Positions 36,134 to 45,593 of a DNA stretch of 64,000 nt are shown here, piece after piece; the first letter of the stretch is position 1, and every line of letters begins with the position of its first letter. Position numbers and translations under genes: made by a program. Under the pieces are notes generated by a model. The model was not told where the DNA came from and made no database searches. It was given only the letters and a program-made list of their open reading frames with translations. Origin of the DNA: Duncaniella muricolitica (GTDB taxonomy: Bacteria > Bacteroidota > Bacteroidia > Bacteroidales > Muribaculaceae); the NCBI GenBank assembly GCA_025808375.1, contig CP061009.1:806001-870000 (forward strand). The letters run 5' to 3'.

Positions 36134-36136
36134 GGT

Positions 36137-37570
36137 TTAAAGAGATTGAGAGTTAACATCAGGAATGGCGAAAGTAAACTCGAGGTCATTCAGTATCTTC
36201 TTGGGGTCATAATCTGCAGTGCTCGACTGTATGTTGACAGGCTGCCATATCTCCTCCCCAAATTCGTCCTTACCTCTATACAGGTCAACTATGGGAGCAG
36301 ACAGGATTGTTACAACGTAGTCGTAAATATCCTTTGGAAGATTTACTGCGCAACACTTCATCGTAACCGAGCAGTCCAGACTACGAGTCCGAACATGATT
36401 TGCGAAATACATACCGTTCACATCAAAATCATCGGCCACTATATCAGAGCCAAGTTTATTCTTATGACTTATCTTGCCCTTTTTGAACAGGAAATACTGC
36501 AAGTTTCCCTGCCGGTCAATCCATCGCAAATAGTGGCCGGACGTCTCATTGCTGACTGTCAGATTTACGAGAGCAACATTCTCTCCTGTCTGAAAGAATG
36601 TGTAGTCAAAGGTTCTATCAAATACTGACGTGCGTCGGTCCTCATCAGAGATTTTATACTTGATAGTGGCAGAGCGAGTGGCTTTTGGAAAAACGTGTTG
36701 CGCTGATATATCCTTAAATCCTCGCACGGCGTAAATACCAAAGCACTCAAGTTCATCGCCGACAAAACGATAGCGTTCAAATCCGGCATTTGTTCTCAGT
36801 AGATACGTTGTATCTTTGAGCGGTTTCATGCTGTTGTTGATGTCGCAATATCCATCCTGAGTACCTTGATTGTTTGCTGCGTCAGCAGTCCACGATCCGT
36901 AGCACTTATCATCTTTCAGCATAACGAACCTCTTGAACTGAGTCATATAAACTACCTTTCCTCCGGAGGCTGTTGAGTCAACTACTGTCAGGGCCGAATT
37001 GAATTTGTCTATAACATCAAACTCCATTACCTTATCGTCTTGGTAAATCGGGTCTTTATCATAGAAACCGCCATCATATCTGCCTAAAAACTCCACATCG
37101 TAGTTATATCTGAACAGAGACACGTTGAACGGAAAATGCTTAAACCAAATCAGGTTCCTCTCAAAATACTGCTTTCCTGAGGTGTGGTCATACACTCCGT
37201 ATGCACCAAATCTCTCCCCAACTGCAAGATTTCCCCAAATGACTATCGTGTCAAAACTAAAGAGCAGGATAGTTCCAATCTTGACCAATACTACCACCTC
37301 AAGGCTACGATGTAATCTTGGGTTCTCGAATAACAACTCAAAGAGACGCGACATATAAATCTTGGCAGCACCATCTCTCATAGATGTTTTTATAATCTGC
37401 TTGTTGGCAGATGAGTTACCGCGAGTCTCAGCCACTTCTATTGTGAGAGTAGCAGTTTTCCACTCAGACTCTATTTCTATATAGTTAGGGTTGAAAGCAA
37501 AGCACACCTCGTCTGGATAACGAGCCACGCATCTGCCTAAACTAAGTATGTCGAATGTAGTATTTCTCAT
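36137..37570 (-). CDS. Phage structural protein, probable tail
   Basis: 477 aa, beta-rich, no motif I recognise. It sits in the tail module between the gp10-like gene (1-nt overlap) and the 704-aa protein. Size and place would fit a tail tip or baseplate component rather than the major tail protein. No signal peptide or membrane helix. Role is inferred from neighbours. Confidence 0.6.
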   Translation of the reverse strand: MRNTTFDILSLGRCVARYPDEVCFAFNPNYIEIESEWKTATLTIEVAETRGNSSANKQIIKTSMRDGAAKIYMSRLFELLFENPRLHRSLEVVVLVKIGTILLFSFDTIVIWGNLAVGERFGAYGVYDHTSGKQYFERNLIWFKHFPFNVSLFRYNYDVEFLGRYDGGFYDKDPIYQDDKVMEFDVIDKFNSALTVVDSTASGGKVVYMTQFKRFVMLKDDKCYGSWTADAANNQGTQDGYCDINNSMKPLKDTTYLLRTNAGFERYRFVGDELECFGIYAVRGFKDISAQHVFPKATRSATIKYKISDEDRRTSVFDRTFDYTFFQTGENVALVNLTVSNETSGHYLRWIDRQGNLQYFLFKKGKISHKNKLGSDIVADDFDVNGMYFANHVRTRSLDCSVTMKCCAVNLPKDIYDYVVTILSAPIVDLYRGKDEFGEEIWQPVNIQSSTADYDPKKILNDLEFTFAIPDVNSQSL

Positions 37571-38061
37571 CAGAGTGTATCGTTTATGTGAGCAATGCTC
37601 TCTGCTGTGTAAAACATGAGTTCCTTGCTCATCAGTTCTAATTCTTCGTTAACAGCCGAGGTAAAGATATCGTTAAACTCTCTGTCTCTGTAGAGGCGTG
37701 TTCCCTCTTTCATTATCTTGTAGGCCACTGCTCCGGCAAAGGAGTTCAGGCCACGTTCATGCGGAGTGTACTTGACGTTTCTTCTCTTGGCCGGAATAGG
37801 TGCTACCGAAATTCCTTTGTCGATAATCCACTGTTTGATTATCCCGACAAAGCCGTGGGGAACTTTGCCACCTTTGCGGCCACGTTCCATTGCGAGGAAG
37901 GACTTGCTACCATACAGCGTACCGACGTTGCCATTTACGGCCACGGTCAGCGAGGCCACAGACCGGCCACTCGCGTTGCGCTGGTTGTCGGTCATAGCCT
38001 GAGCCACTTTGGACTTGACGTTTTCCAAGTGAGTCTGCAATACTTCCTGAATGTTAGCCAT
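37570..38061 (-). CDS. HK97 gp10-like tail completion protein
   Basis: 163 aa with the layout of gp10-like connector proteins: an N-terminal helix, then LYGSKSFLAMERGRKGGKVP and a late AVAYKIMKEGTRLYRDREF segment (the family has a comparable 'xxxYxxxxExGTxxx' region before the last helix). These proteins join heads to tails or complete tails. The ATG follows directly on a copy of the phage intergenic motif ACTTGCATATAGGATAAT. Confidence 0.6.
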   Translation of the reverse strand: MANIQEVLQTHLENVKSKVAQAMTDNQRNASGRSVASLTVAVNGNVGTLYGSKSFLAMERGRKGGKVPHGFVGIIKQWIIDKGISVAPIPAKRRNVKYTPHERGLNSFAGAVAYKIMKEGTRLYRDREFNDIFTSAVNEELELMSKELMFYTAESIAHINDTL

Positions 38062-38085
38062 ATTATCCTATATGCAAGTTATTGA

Positions 38086-38568
38086 TTACTTACGCACCTC
38101 GTCAGCACAAATACTGATACCTTCTTCCTCGATGATTGTCAGAGTCAGCATGACTCCCGTTACGTTTTGGTCGAGGTGGTCATACAGCACCTGATACTGC
38201 ACCTCTCCGTCAATTTGTTCAAAGAGGCCACTCTCATTATACGCCTTGACAAACCGAATGGCCAAACGTTTCATAGCCTCGATTATGCCGTCGTTCTCAG
38301 TCCCCTCAAAGTCAAACTCCGTGGAGCAGACAAAAGCAATCTGAGTATTCGGCCGATCTTTGACGTGATTGCGTTTGAATAACAGAGTTCCGGAGGGAGG
38401 CAGAACGTAAACTATAGTCGGCATAGTTACGCCATCGAGAGCCACGTTTGCTTGCGCCCAGTTGCAGAACTGATACTCAATACCCGGCCCGAGAGAACGC
38501 ACAACGGCACGGATCTTACCTTCGACCGTACCTAACATTTCCTGATTATCGAAACCTACGCTTTCCAT
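38086..38568 (-). CDS. Phage protein, possible tail terminator
   Basis: 160 aa of alpha/beta character. Upstream of a gp10-like gene, a protein of this size is often the tail terminator (gpU-like), and the 'LYDHLDQNVTGVMLTLTI' C-terminal strand pattern fits such folds. No specific motif decides it. It overlaps the 200-aa gene stop by 1 nt. Confidence 0.5.
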   Translation of the reverse strand: MESVGFDNQEMLGTVEGKIRAVVRSLGPGIEYQFCNWAQANVALDGVTMPTIVYVLPPSGTLLFKRNHVKDRPNTQIAFVCSTEFDFEGTENDGIIEAMKRLAIRFVKAYNESGLFEQIDGEVQYQVLYDHLDQNVTGVMLTLTIIEEEGISICADEVRK

Positions 38569-39170
38569 TACTTCTTGGCCTTATACTTGTTGAGATATTG
38601 CTTATTGAGGCGTTTCTCGTATTCAGACTGCTCGTTATCGTTCTTCATGCAGGTGTAGATACGCACCCACGCCACGCTATAAACCTCGTCTTGGTTGGTT
38701 ATCCCCATACGACGGGCGTACCAGTCTATGACACCGAATGTGCCGAAATTCAAGTCCTCAATGCCGGCCGCAATCTCCTCAGACGTATGAGTGGGGGCGA
38801 CTGCCTCAAAGAGCTTATTGATACGCTCCAGTTCCGCTCGGCAGAAGTTAACGAACCCGAACACATCAAAGACATTCATCTGATAGACCTCTTGAGCATC
38901 AATATCCAGTAGGATTTTGAACACTTGCACTGCGGGGTCGTGTCCCTGCGTTATTCTACTGAGGTCGTCAAGTTGGCCGTAGGTTATCGTGTTCAGGTTC
39001 TTGGGGAGTTCCACACCATTGACGTATGCCGGAGGCTTGGCTTTCCTGAGGGTCTCCCTGATTTCCTCGGTATGTTCCTCGGTGCAGCAGGGCAAAAGCA
39101 CTAAAAACTCGCCATAGGTAGTGAGTTTCATCTTCTGCTTTTTATGGGGTTTCATCTTTGACATATTCAA
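38568..39170 (-). CDS. Phage protein of unknown function beside the terminase
   Basis: 200 aa, mostly helical, starting MNMSKMKPHKKQKMK. The repeated Asp/Glu/Leu helices (TYGQLDDLSRI, FKILLDIDAQEVYQMNVF) resemble tail assembly chaperones, but in a typical phage a portal and capsid would stand between this place and the terminase. The 70-bp gap to terL (39171-39240) shows no gene. Could also be an adaptor protein. Confidence 0.5.
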   Translation of the reverse strand: MNMSKMKPHKKQKMKLTTYGEFLVLLPCCTEEHTEEIRETLRKAKPPAYVNGVELPKNLNTITYGQLDDLSRITQGHDPAVQVFKILLDIDAQEVYQMNVFDVFGFVNFCRAELERINKLFEAVAPTHTSEEIAAGIEDLNFGTFGVIDWYARRMGITNQDEVYSVAWVRIYTCMKNDNEQSEYEKRLNKQYLNKYKAKK

Positions 39171-39240
39171 AGTTACTTACTTAATCCCTATGCGTTTACA
39201 CGCTTTGATTGATAGTTAGTGAACTGCTTAGGTCAGTTAG

Positions 39241-40689
39241 TTACTTTCTTTCATTACTGTATCTGGTAGGTGTTCCTTTGATTGGAGCAGTGGTATCTTT
39301 GCGGAAATGCTCTACCATGCCGGTCAAAACATCGGGAGCGTCATCGTGGCCATTCTTGCCAACTTTGCGGTAACCTTTAAGAGCTCGCGCGAACTGAGGC
39401 CAACGCTGCTCCCAATCTATCGGAAAGTAAATCATATTCTGCACCTCTGCAGATCGAGTGAGTATGCGAGTAACTTTGTTCCCTCCCTGATGAAATGCTA
39501 CGAACATCATCTTTCGCGCCAGAGGGGTATTAACTGTTCTAACCGCCTTTTCTACATTTCGACAAAATCCACGGCCTCCATTGTTACTCTCAATCTTTGC
39601 GAGTATGGTGCCGTTTCGTAAAAGCATCTCAGCGGTCTTAGGTTCTGTATATTCCATCGGCTTATCAGTATAGAGGACATCAGTAACGTACATAGCGTCC
39701 TTATACTCGACATAGCAGACTGAGCAGAGGAAGTCTTTGCCGGAGTCGGCCGTATCTGTATAGTTCTTCCGGAGGCCCGGCTCAATAGGCAGAGTCTCGT
39801 AGGTCCTGAAATGAGAATACATCAGGCCCTCAAGAGGCTTGGGGTTCTGCATATACTGAGTCTCGAACACAAACTGATTAGCGGCCTCAATCTTGTGCAA
39901 TTCCTCTACTGTATGCTTAAACTCCCATAGAGCTGTCTCGTTACCCTCATCATCTATCTCAAGACATGGAATACTCAGGACCTCCCACTCATCAGGCTCA
40001 ATCGACATAAGATAGCCACAAAGGTCCTGTTCATGGAGTCGCTGCATTATAACAACTATCGGGGTAAAGCGAGAATTGACACGATTTCGGATAGTGGTCT
40101 CAAAATGCCTATTGACTGCCTCACGGCTGTTCTCATTTAATGCGTCCGCAGGTTTTATCGGGTCGTCAATTACTATAGCACCACTGAATATCGGATTTGT
40201 CTCTCCCTCATTCTCTACAGCACCAGCGCCAAAACCCGTAACCTGTCCGAGCGATGACGTCGCATAGACACCACCGCCGGCATCTGTATCCCACTGAGAA
40301 CTGGTATCTCTATTCATACCTATTCTCATAGGAAATAGTCGTTGAAACTCCTCTGACTCTACCGTATTTTTTATGGCGATTGAATTATCGAGCGCGAGGT
40401 TACTGGAATATGATAAGTGTATAAACTTTGAGGCTGGATTTATGGCCAGTCCATTTGAAATGAACCCCTTAACCGCAATCTGCGTTTTGCTGTATCGGGG
40501 AGCAATGTTAATCAAGAGCCTCCTGATCTTACCCTGTAAGACGAGATTGAGTTTGTCGCAGATTAGCCGGTGATGTTTGCCTATGACGAACTTTTTCCCG
40601 TTATTCTGGTGTTGAAAGAAAAACCGGGAAAAATTTAGGGAGTCGCTGAGTAGCCACTTTCTGAGGAGGTCATCTTCGGAATATTCCAT
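39241..40689 (-). CDS. terL: Phage terminase large subunit
   Basis: 482 aa. N-terminal ATPase with a Walker A-like NIAPRYSKTQ (usual APRGxGKS is degenerate, near 61-70), Walker B AIVIDDP, and a coupling motif region VVIMQRLHEQDL. The C-terminal nuclease domain shows DTADSGKDF and a late DDAPDVLTG, the acidic cluster expected of RNase H-like terminase nucleases. It packages DNA into the procapsid. The start is at 40689, 1 nt overlap with terS. Confidence 0.92.
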   Translation of the reverse strand: MEYSEDDLLRKWLLSDSLNFSRFFFQHQNNGKKFVIGKHHRLICDKLNLVLQGKIRRLLINIAPRYSKTQIAVKGFISNGLAINPASKFIHLSYSSNLALDNSIAIKNTVESEEFQRLFPMRIGMNRDTSSQWDTDAGGGVYATSSLGQVTGFGAGAVENEGETNPIFSGAIVIDDPIKPADALNENSREAVNRHFETTIRNRVNSRFTPIVVIMQRLHEQDLCGYLMSIEPDEWEVLSIPCLEIDDEGNETALWEFKHTVEELHKIEAANQFVFETQYMQNPKPLEGLMYSHFRTYETLPIEPGLRKNYTDTADSGKDFLCSVCYVEYKDAMYVTDVLYTDKPMEYTEPKTAEMLLRNGTILAKIESNNGGRGFCRNVEKAVRTVNTPLARKMMFVAFHQGGNKVTRILTRSAEVQNMIYFPIDWEQRWPQFARALKGYRKVGKNGHDDAPDVLTGMVEHFRKDTTAPIKGTPTRYSNERK

Positions 40690-41093
40690 TAGTATTTATT
40701 CTCAAGGTCGCGTAGGAATGCTTGTGCCTCTTCTTGGGTCAAAGGTTTAGTCGCGGCCACTGTAGCCTTAATCTCCTGTCCTTCGACATATCCACGGCTC
40801 TTACCTTTTGTCTTGAGGTGGAAGATTATTGCTGTCAAGTTGCCTTCTTGGATAGACTCAATCAACTTAGACTCAGAGAAGTCTATGAGTGACTCCTCTG
40901 CGTCTGTCATCATTTCATTCAGTTCAGAGTCCTCATTACGCCAGTTGTATAGCGTCGCCCTGCTGACATTTAATGCGTCTGCAGTGGCCGACATATTGCA
41001 ACCTTTCTTAGCAAAGACGGCGGCAATCCTTTCGTTGTCGATATTCTTATACCGACCTCGTTTCTCTACTTCATGCTTGTCTTGGGGTTCCAT
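40689..41093 (-). CDS. terS: Phage terminase small subunit (HTH)
   Basis: 134 aa. N-terminal HTH (IAAVFAKKGCNMSATADALNVSRATLYNW-like, about 23-52) followed by helices ending EGNLTAIIFHLKTKGKSRGY, the usual plan of small terminase subunits that recognise the packaging site. It directly precedes terL with a 1-nt overlap. It lies 23 nt downstream of the ATP-grasp gene, so the modification cluster is upstream of packaging in one transcript. Confidence 0.85.
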   Translation of the reverse strand: MEPQDKHEVEKRGRYKNIDNERIAAVFAKKGCNMSATADALNVSRATLYNWRNEDSELNEMMTDAEESLIDFSESKLIESIQEGNLTAIIFHLKTKGKSRGYVEGQEIKATVAATKPLTQEEAQAFLRDLENKY

Positions 41094-41116
41094 TTTTTTA
41101 TGTCTAATTTGTTAAC

Positions 41117-42004
41117 TTAGCGGCCCGTCAGTGGGTTAGGTTCATGACCTATTGCCATAGTCAAAAATTGCTCATAGTTCCAGCCAAAATCTCTGCTGAG
41201 CGCTTGGAACATATAGCCATTCTCTCCCAATCCGGGGAATACGTTTATCTCTAAGGCATGGTACTTTCCTGAGCAGTCCCGAATGAAATCAATCCGGCAC
41301 ATTCGAGCCACCCCTATACGGTCTGCTATCTTTTTAGCCAGTGAGTCCAGTTCATTATTGACATCGAGGACACGAGCCATCGTTTCTGAGTCTTGCTGTT
41401 TGACATCGTAGGTCAGAGCAACATTTCCGCAAGTGAGGTAAAGCGGAGCGGTGTAGCAGTTACCATTGTGATATAGAACTGCGACTGTGTATTCCTCTCC
41501 CACGATGTAAGGCTCTATCATCGGGATAGCATCGTACTTGGTCAGGAGTTCCTCACATTTCGTCTTGGCCTCATACTTGGTATAGCAAAGAGAGGTCTCA
41601 TCTATCCCTATGCTGTCACCGAGATTGGCTGGCTTGACAAAAACCGGGTATTCTAACTGCGATAGGTCGTAATATGACTTAGGGGTGTCAACGCCCATTT
41701 TCCGGCAGAGCACCTTGAACGTCTCTTTGTTGTCATCGGCAAAAATCGCACAGGGACTTTCGATCAGCACTCGGCACTTGTTTTTCAGCGACAAGGCACG
41801 TTCAGTCAGGGCAACTACCTTCGAGCGCACAAAGAGGACATCATCAGCAGTCAGCGACTCAATCAGAGCTTCTGTGAGTTCCACGGCTACACAGACATTG
41901 TACCGAGACTTGAGAGCCTCGGACATCATCTTAACCCTATCTGCGTTGGCCAGACGGAATTTCTCTCTTTCAGTCGTTAGAATTATCAGTCGAGGCGAGG
42001 TCAT
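41117..42004 (-). CDS. Phage ATP-grasp amino-acid/peptide ligase
   Basis: 295 aa with the D-Ala-D-Ala-ligase-like ATP-grasp plan: YPVFVKPANLGDSIGI (about 119-134), IEPYIVGEEYTVAVL (173-187), RIDFI and EINVFPGLGENG (Mg/ATP residues, near 255-266). Such enzymes form acyl-phosphates to join carboxylates to amines. The usual N-terminal Rossmann-like half is short. It overlaps the ParB-like gene by 35 nt, giving translational coupling. In a phage this is not a known cell-wall gene, so I infer it serves the modification cluster. Substrate unknown. Confidence 0.85.
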   Translation of the reverse strand: MTSPRLIILTTEREKFRLANADRVKMMSEALKSRYNVCVAVELTEALIESLTADDVLFVRSKVVALTERALSLKNKCRVLIESPCAIFADDNKETFKVLCRKMGVDTPKSYYDLSQLEYPVFVKPANLGDSIGIDETSLCYTKYEAKTKCEELLTKYDAIPMIEPYIVGEEYTVAVLYHNGNCYTAPLYLTCGNVALTYDVKQQDSETMARVLDVNNELDSLAKKIADRIGVARMCRIDFIRDCSGKYHALEINVFPGLGENGYMFQALSRDFGWNYEQFLTMAIGHEPNPLTGR

Positions 42005-42704
42005 GGTCTAATGCGAGTTTAGCGAGTTCCAGTATTTTTGCGAATGTGATATGCGAGGAGCGAATGTCGTATTTATTACGTACCTCTCCGAGCAGTTTCA
42101 AAAACTGTTCCTCTGTTTCTTCTCCGTCCGCACAGATAACTACATCAGAAGTACGAGCTGCCGACCGAATATCTCCTATCAATTCCTCGGCCGCATCGAG
42201 GTCTTTTGAGTAGAGGACAAAGGACACGGTGTAGTTCTGAGTCATGGGCGTGAAGGACACCGCCTCAGTGCTTATAGGCTTTATCTCATCAATGTTGATA
42301 TGTGCGAACTTCTTATAATCCACGCTTTGGATTTGAGCAAACAGTCGTTTCAAAATACCCTGATTGTCCTGACCGTGCAGTGAGTTATGAGAGAGTTGGA
42401 GAGCTATCCTTTCGTCCTCATCCATATCCATCTCATCAGCATAAACGCACGGCACCTTACGGATTGAGAGGTCTTTGCAGGCCCTCAGTCTGTGGTGGCC
42501 ACTGAAAAGGAGATACCGACCGTCAAGTTTCTTGACTGCCGATATAGCACTGCTCAAACCGCCGGAGGTACGAATGTTGTTTACCAACTGATCGTATTCC
42601 TCTTTGGTCATTTCGTTGGCGTTTTCCTCTGCCTCATCGAACAATGATACATCGACGGAGGCAAACTTCCATTTATCGTTCTGCAGCAAACTATCCTTTG
42701 ACAT
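41970..42704 (-). CDS. ParB/Srx-like domain protein
   Basis: 244 aa. The N-terminal 110 residues are a ParB-like domain: ANEMTKEEYDQLVNNI...GLSSAISAVKKL, then LFSGHHRLRACKDLSIRKVPC (the GxxRxxA-type motif) and acidic ALQLSHNSLHG. The C-terminal half is alpha/beta with no motif recognised. ParB-like domains in phages occur beside DNA-modification or nuclease genes. It overlaps the amidoligase gene by 14 nt and the ATP-grasp gene by 35 nt. It may bind DNA for the modifying enzymes, or act as a CTP-dependent or nuclease-like domain; unproven. Confidence 0.8.
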   Translation of the reverse strand: MSKDSLLQNDKWKFASVDVSLFDEAEENANEMTKEEYDQLVNNIRTSGGLSSAISAVKKLDGRYLLFSGHHRLRACKDLSIRKVPCVYADEMDMDEDERIALQLSHNSLHGQDNQGILKRLFAQIQSVDYKKFAHINIDEIKPISTEAVSFTPMTQNYTVSFVLYSKDLDAAEELIGDIRSAARTSDVVICADGEETEEQFLKLLGEVRNKYDIRSSHITFAKILELAKLALDHDLASTDNSND

Positions 42705-44745
42705 ATTTCAGGTATTTTTGAATGATTGTTTCGTAATTCGCTTCCGTTCCGAGGTCTGAAATGTAGAGCAAATGATTACTTGGCTCATCCTGCTTGACTT
42801 TCTTAAATAGACCACGGTATTTCATACTTACCGGCTTAGACGTGTAAACTTTCGTAAAGCAGATGTTGGTTTCCTCCATTCTCGCACGGGAGAGTAGTTT
42901 CTTGGCCAACTTACTCTTTATACACAGAAGTATCAGCTTAGCCAGTCGTGGCACGTTGTTATTCGTGCAAAAATCCGACACGAGCCATATTCCCCACTTG
43001 GAGTGGTCACGTCTGGCCTCATAGAAACCAAATGCACCGAGAACGTACTTGTCATACATGACGAAATATGCGAAACGAGGGAGCATGACTTTATGCACCT
43101 TGTGTATATATCTCCTCTGCAATACTCCGAATGCCGAGGGGTTCACGGCACATATCTTGAGCAACTTGGGGTCGTCGATAACCAAATCATCAGGAGGCTC
43201 AGGCAGGTCAACTGCAAATAACTTGCCGTCGTTCTTAACTGACACCTTTGCTTTTGGCTGAGGATTGGTGCAGTAGAATACTGTCTTGCCGGTCTGAGCC
43301 AACTTTGGTATGTCGAGGTGCTCGTTATAACTTGCGAGAGCCAGCGTTACATCATCTGGCAGGGTCTCCACTATTTCGTAGTAGGACATGGGGGCCGGAG
43401 CCTCCCAATTATCCTCATAGTCGCTGTCTTTTTTGAGGGAGTAGATTGTCGAGCGCAGTTTGCCGTAGTCATCTATTTGGTAAAACACAAACTTCTCATT
43501 GGCGATTGCGTCCCTTAGATTTCCGAATACATACTTGCATGAGGTCAGAGTGTCGACCATTAACTGACTCGACTTAGCCATACTTTCCACCGATGCCTCA
43601 ATACACTCCTTGATAGCATCGAGGTGGGTTCTGCAGTAATCGTTGTCGGCAAAATACTTTCGTACCCTGTTGTATATCATCAGCAGGGTAATGTTCCGGG
43701 CCGGCGTTCCATCGTTGAATGGCTCAAGGAAATCAGCACGGCCACGGAAATGAATTGTCTGCGCTCCATTGGCCACGAGCCACAACAAATGATTTAACTC
43801 ATTCGTGTTGTATATCGTCAGTTTCTTATGGCTATGCAGACGCATTTCCAGTGAGTAGAGGTAAGGATTGACGAGCGCAATTTCTTCAGGAGAGTTTTCG
43901 ATCAGCACGGAAATCAGCTTTGAATTGAGGTCACATCTCTTGCTGATATAACTCTCAATCGGGTGGCGCTGGTCTCCTGAGAATATCATAGGGGAGATAG
44001 GCTTAGGTACTGCCATTCTTAACTTGAGAGCATTGACAAACTGCTCATACGAGTTCAACAGCTTGTAATCGTCCTCAGTGTGTTTCAGAGCAAAATCCAC
44101 ATACCGATAGGCGAACATAATAGCGGCCACTACCTCATCAAAGTTACGAGTGCCGTTGAATATTCTAAACTCTACCGTTTTTCTCTTGAAATACGAAATG
44201 GCATTGACAAGACATCTTTTGTAGCCTTTGGCAGTGCTATCCTCATAGGCAGTGAACAGGGCATCGAGATTGCTGACAGAGCGCACCTTCTCGACATCTG
44301 CAAGTGTCGTCGACGGCATGAGGAAACAAATTTTGTTCCACTCCGGCACGTTTCCATATTCCAGAATATAGGGCGCTGCGTAATATGATAGATAGATGAG
44401 TTTCTTTATATCCTCTAACTCAAGGTCTGCTATATGGATATGAACATGGATAGAGGACACCCACGTTACCTTACCGTCAGCGGCCAGTGCTGACTCAAAT
44501 ACTTTTCTCAGAGTCCGAATATTAGAGCCACACAACCTGAGGGGCGGTGTGTTGATTTCTCCACCTCTCTTTGCTGAATAAGTGCCATTGCTCTTATCAG
44601 TGTTGGTTATCTTCTCCTCTTTACTCCATGAATAGCCGTCGGGAAGATAAACTTTCGCTTTCTCCACGTCCGCAAATTCCAGTTCCAAACCAAAGGTCCG
44701 GGCCGTTATTGGCTGTAGGCTATTTTCGATATTCGGTTCTTGCAT
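42691..44745 (-). CDS. COOH-NH2 amidoligase fused to a Mom-like GNAT domain
   Basis: 684 aa. The N-terminal ~240 residues are a predicted amidoligase of the glutamine-synthetase/GCS fold: GLELEF (19-24), GGEINTPP (61-68), HVHIHI (100-105), VEFRIFNGT (191-199). A middle helical part (about 240-520) follows. The C-terminal ~160 residues are GNAT-like, with YVLGAFGF, a SDFCTNNNVPRLAKLIL pattern comparable to the SR...PR..SR..L core of phage Mu Mom, and CFTKVYTSKPVSMKYRGLF. I infer one polypeptide that makes an amide and transfers the group. It overlaps the PLP-enzyme gene by 26 nt. Fusion is unusual. Activity is not proven. Confidence 0.75.
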   Translation of the reverse strand: MQEPNIENSLQPITARTFGLELEFADVEKAKVYLPDGYSWSKEEKITNTDKSNGTYSAKRGGEINTPPLRLCGSNIRTLRKVFESALAADGKVTWVSSIHVHIHIADLELEDIKKLIYLSYYAAPYILEYGNVPEWNKICFLMPSTTLADVEKVRSVSNLDALFTAYEDSTAKGYKRCLVNAISYFKRKTVEFRIFNGTRNFDEVVAAIMFAYRYVDFALKHTEDDYKLLNSYEQFVNALKLRMAVPKPISPMIFSGDQRHPIESYISKRCDLNSKLISVLIENSPEEIALVNPYLYSLEMRLHSHKKLTIYNTNELNHLLWLVANGAQTIHFRGRADFLEPFNDGTPARNITLLMIYNRVRKYFADNDYCRTHLDAIKECIEASVESMAKSSQLMVDTLTSCKYVFGNLRDAIANEKFVFYQIDDYGKLRSTIYSLKKDSDYEDNWEAPAPMSYYEIVETLPDDVTLALASYNEHLDIPKLAQTGKTVFYCTNPQPKAKVSVKNDGKLFAVDLPEPPDDLVIDDPKLLKICAVNPSAFGVLQRRYIHKVHKVMLPRFAYFVMYDKYVLGAFGFYEARRDHSKWGIWLVSDFCTNNNVPRLAKLILLCIKSKLAKKLLSRARMEETNICFTKVYTSKPVSMKYRGLFKKVKQDEPSNHLLYISDLGTEANYETIIQKYLKYVKG

Positions 44746-45580
44746 TTCTTAGAGTTACTAAGGATTTATAATTAGGGATAAAGTGCAGGGTATCTCCTAC
44801 TTTGTAGATAGGAGTTTCGTATGAGAATACCGAATACTCGCTTGAACTATCGACAAACTTCACTCCTCCGCTTTGTATGGTGCATTTCGAGAGGTCAGCA
44901 TATTTATATCCGCAGTCTACGATCAGCTGCTTACGCTCAGGATAGACCGCTACTACTTTAGCATAAATCCACACTCCGTTGGGGCCGATCTTGCTTGCGT
45001 CATAGCAATAAGGGATAGTCCCGAAAAGCATATACTCGCCGATACGCACCTCTTTGATGTAATCTGGGAGTGGTTCTCTACCTATCCAATAACTACCACC
45101 AAGGCTTAGACCTTCTGCCGAGGCAGCAGACATTACTTGCCAAATCTTATCAAGTCTCTCACGAGTCGGGGCCGCAGAGTTCATGCACCCCGAGGTTATC
45201 AGTCCGTAAACCTCAGCCCACGGGTGCTCAGTCAGTTCATCGGCCACTCGAAATGCTTGTTTCAGAGTAAGGCCCTCTCTGCCGTCTCCGCAGTCCACTG
45301 GAATGTAGAACCTACTTATGCCGTATTTCTCATACAGATATTCAGCATTTTTGGAGTCTACTACCATTGCGCCGGAATGACTAAACCCTGCGGAATACAG
45401 GCAATAGCAATTCGACTCAGGGAGATTTAACGACCAACAGCCGTCTGTTAGATTTTCAGGAAGATACTCGGCCAGTTCCTCGTAAAAGTCTTTGAACATC
45501 AGCACAACAGGTAATCCTAAGAGCTCCTTTGCCCTCAGGATATTCATTGTAATTGCACTTATGTCGTAAACTACTTTCAT
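44720..45580 (-). CDS. Fold-III PLP enzyme (racemase/DSD-like), short form
   Basis: 286 aa resembling alanine-racemase/D-serine-dehydratase-like TIM-barrel PLP enzymes. K30 in VVLMFKDFYEEL aligns with the PLP lysine. GGSYWIGREPLPDYIKEVRI and GEYMLFGTIPY match the barrel's end. The C-terminal beta-domain has VDCGYKYADLS, SSEYSVFSYE and VGDTLHFIPNYKS, where related D-serine dehydratases have a zinc-binding IPNHxC; zinc ligands are missing. Shorter than usual (350-390 aa), as the barrel is compact. Likely an amino-acid racemase, decarboxylase or lyase. It starts 14 nt after the tRNA-Gly 3' end, first protein gene of the cluster. Confidence 0.75.
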   Translation of the reverse strand: MKVVYDISAITMNILRAKELLGLPVVLMFKDFYEELAEYLPENLTDGCWSLNLPESNCYCLYSAGFSHSGAMVVDSKNAEYLYEKYGISRFYIPVDCGDGREGLTLKQAFRVADELTEHPWAEVYGLITSGCMNSAAPTRERLDKIWQVMSAASAEGLSLGGSYWIGREPLPDYIKEVRIGEYMLFGTIPYCYDASKIGPNGVWIYAKVVAVYPERKQLIVDCGYKYADLSKCTIQSGGVKFVDSSSEYSVFSYETPIYKVGDTLHFIPNYKSLVTLRNARTEYRK

Positions 45581-45593
45581 TGCTGATAATGAT

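Noticed and set aside
41117..42004. Host D-Ala-D-Ala ligase
   Set aside because: Weak likeness in the N-terminal half, overlaps a phage ParB-like gene and lies in the phage late transcript.
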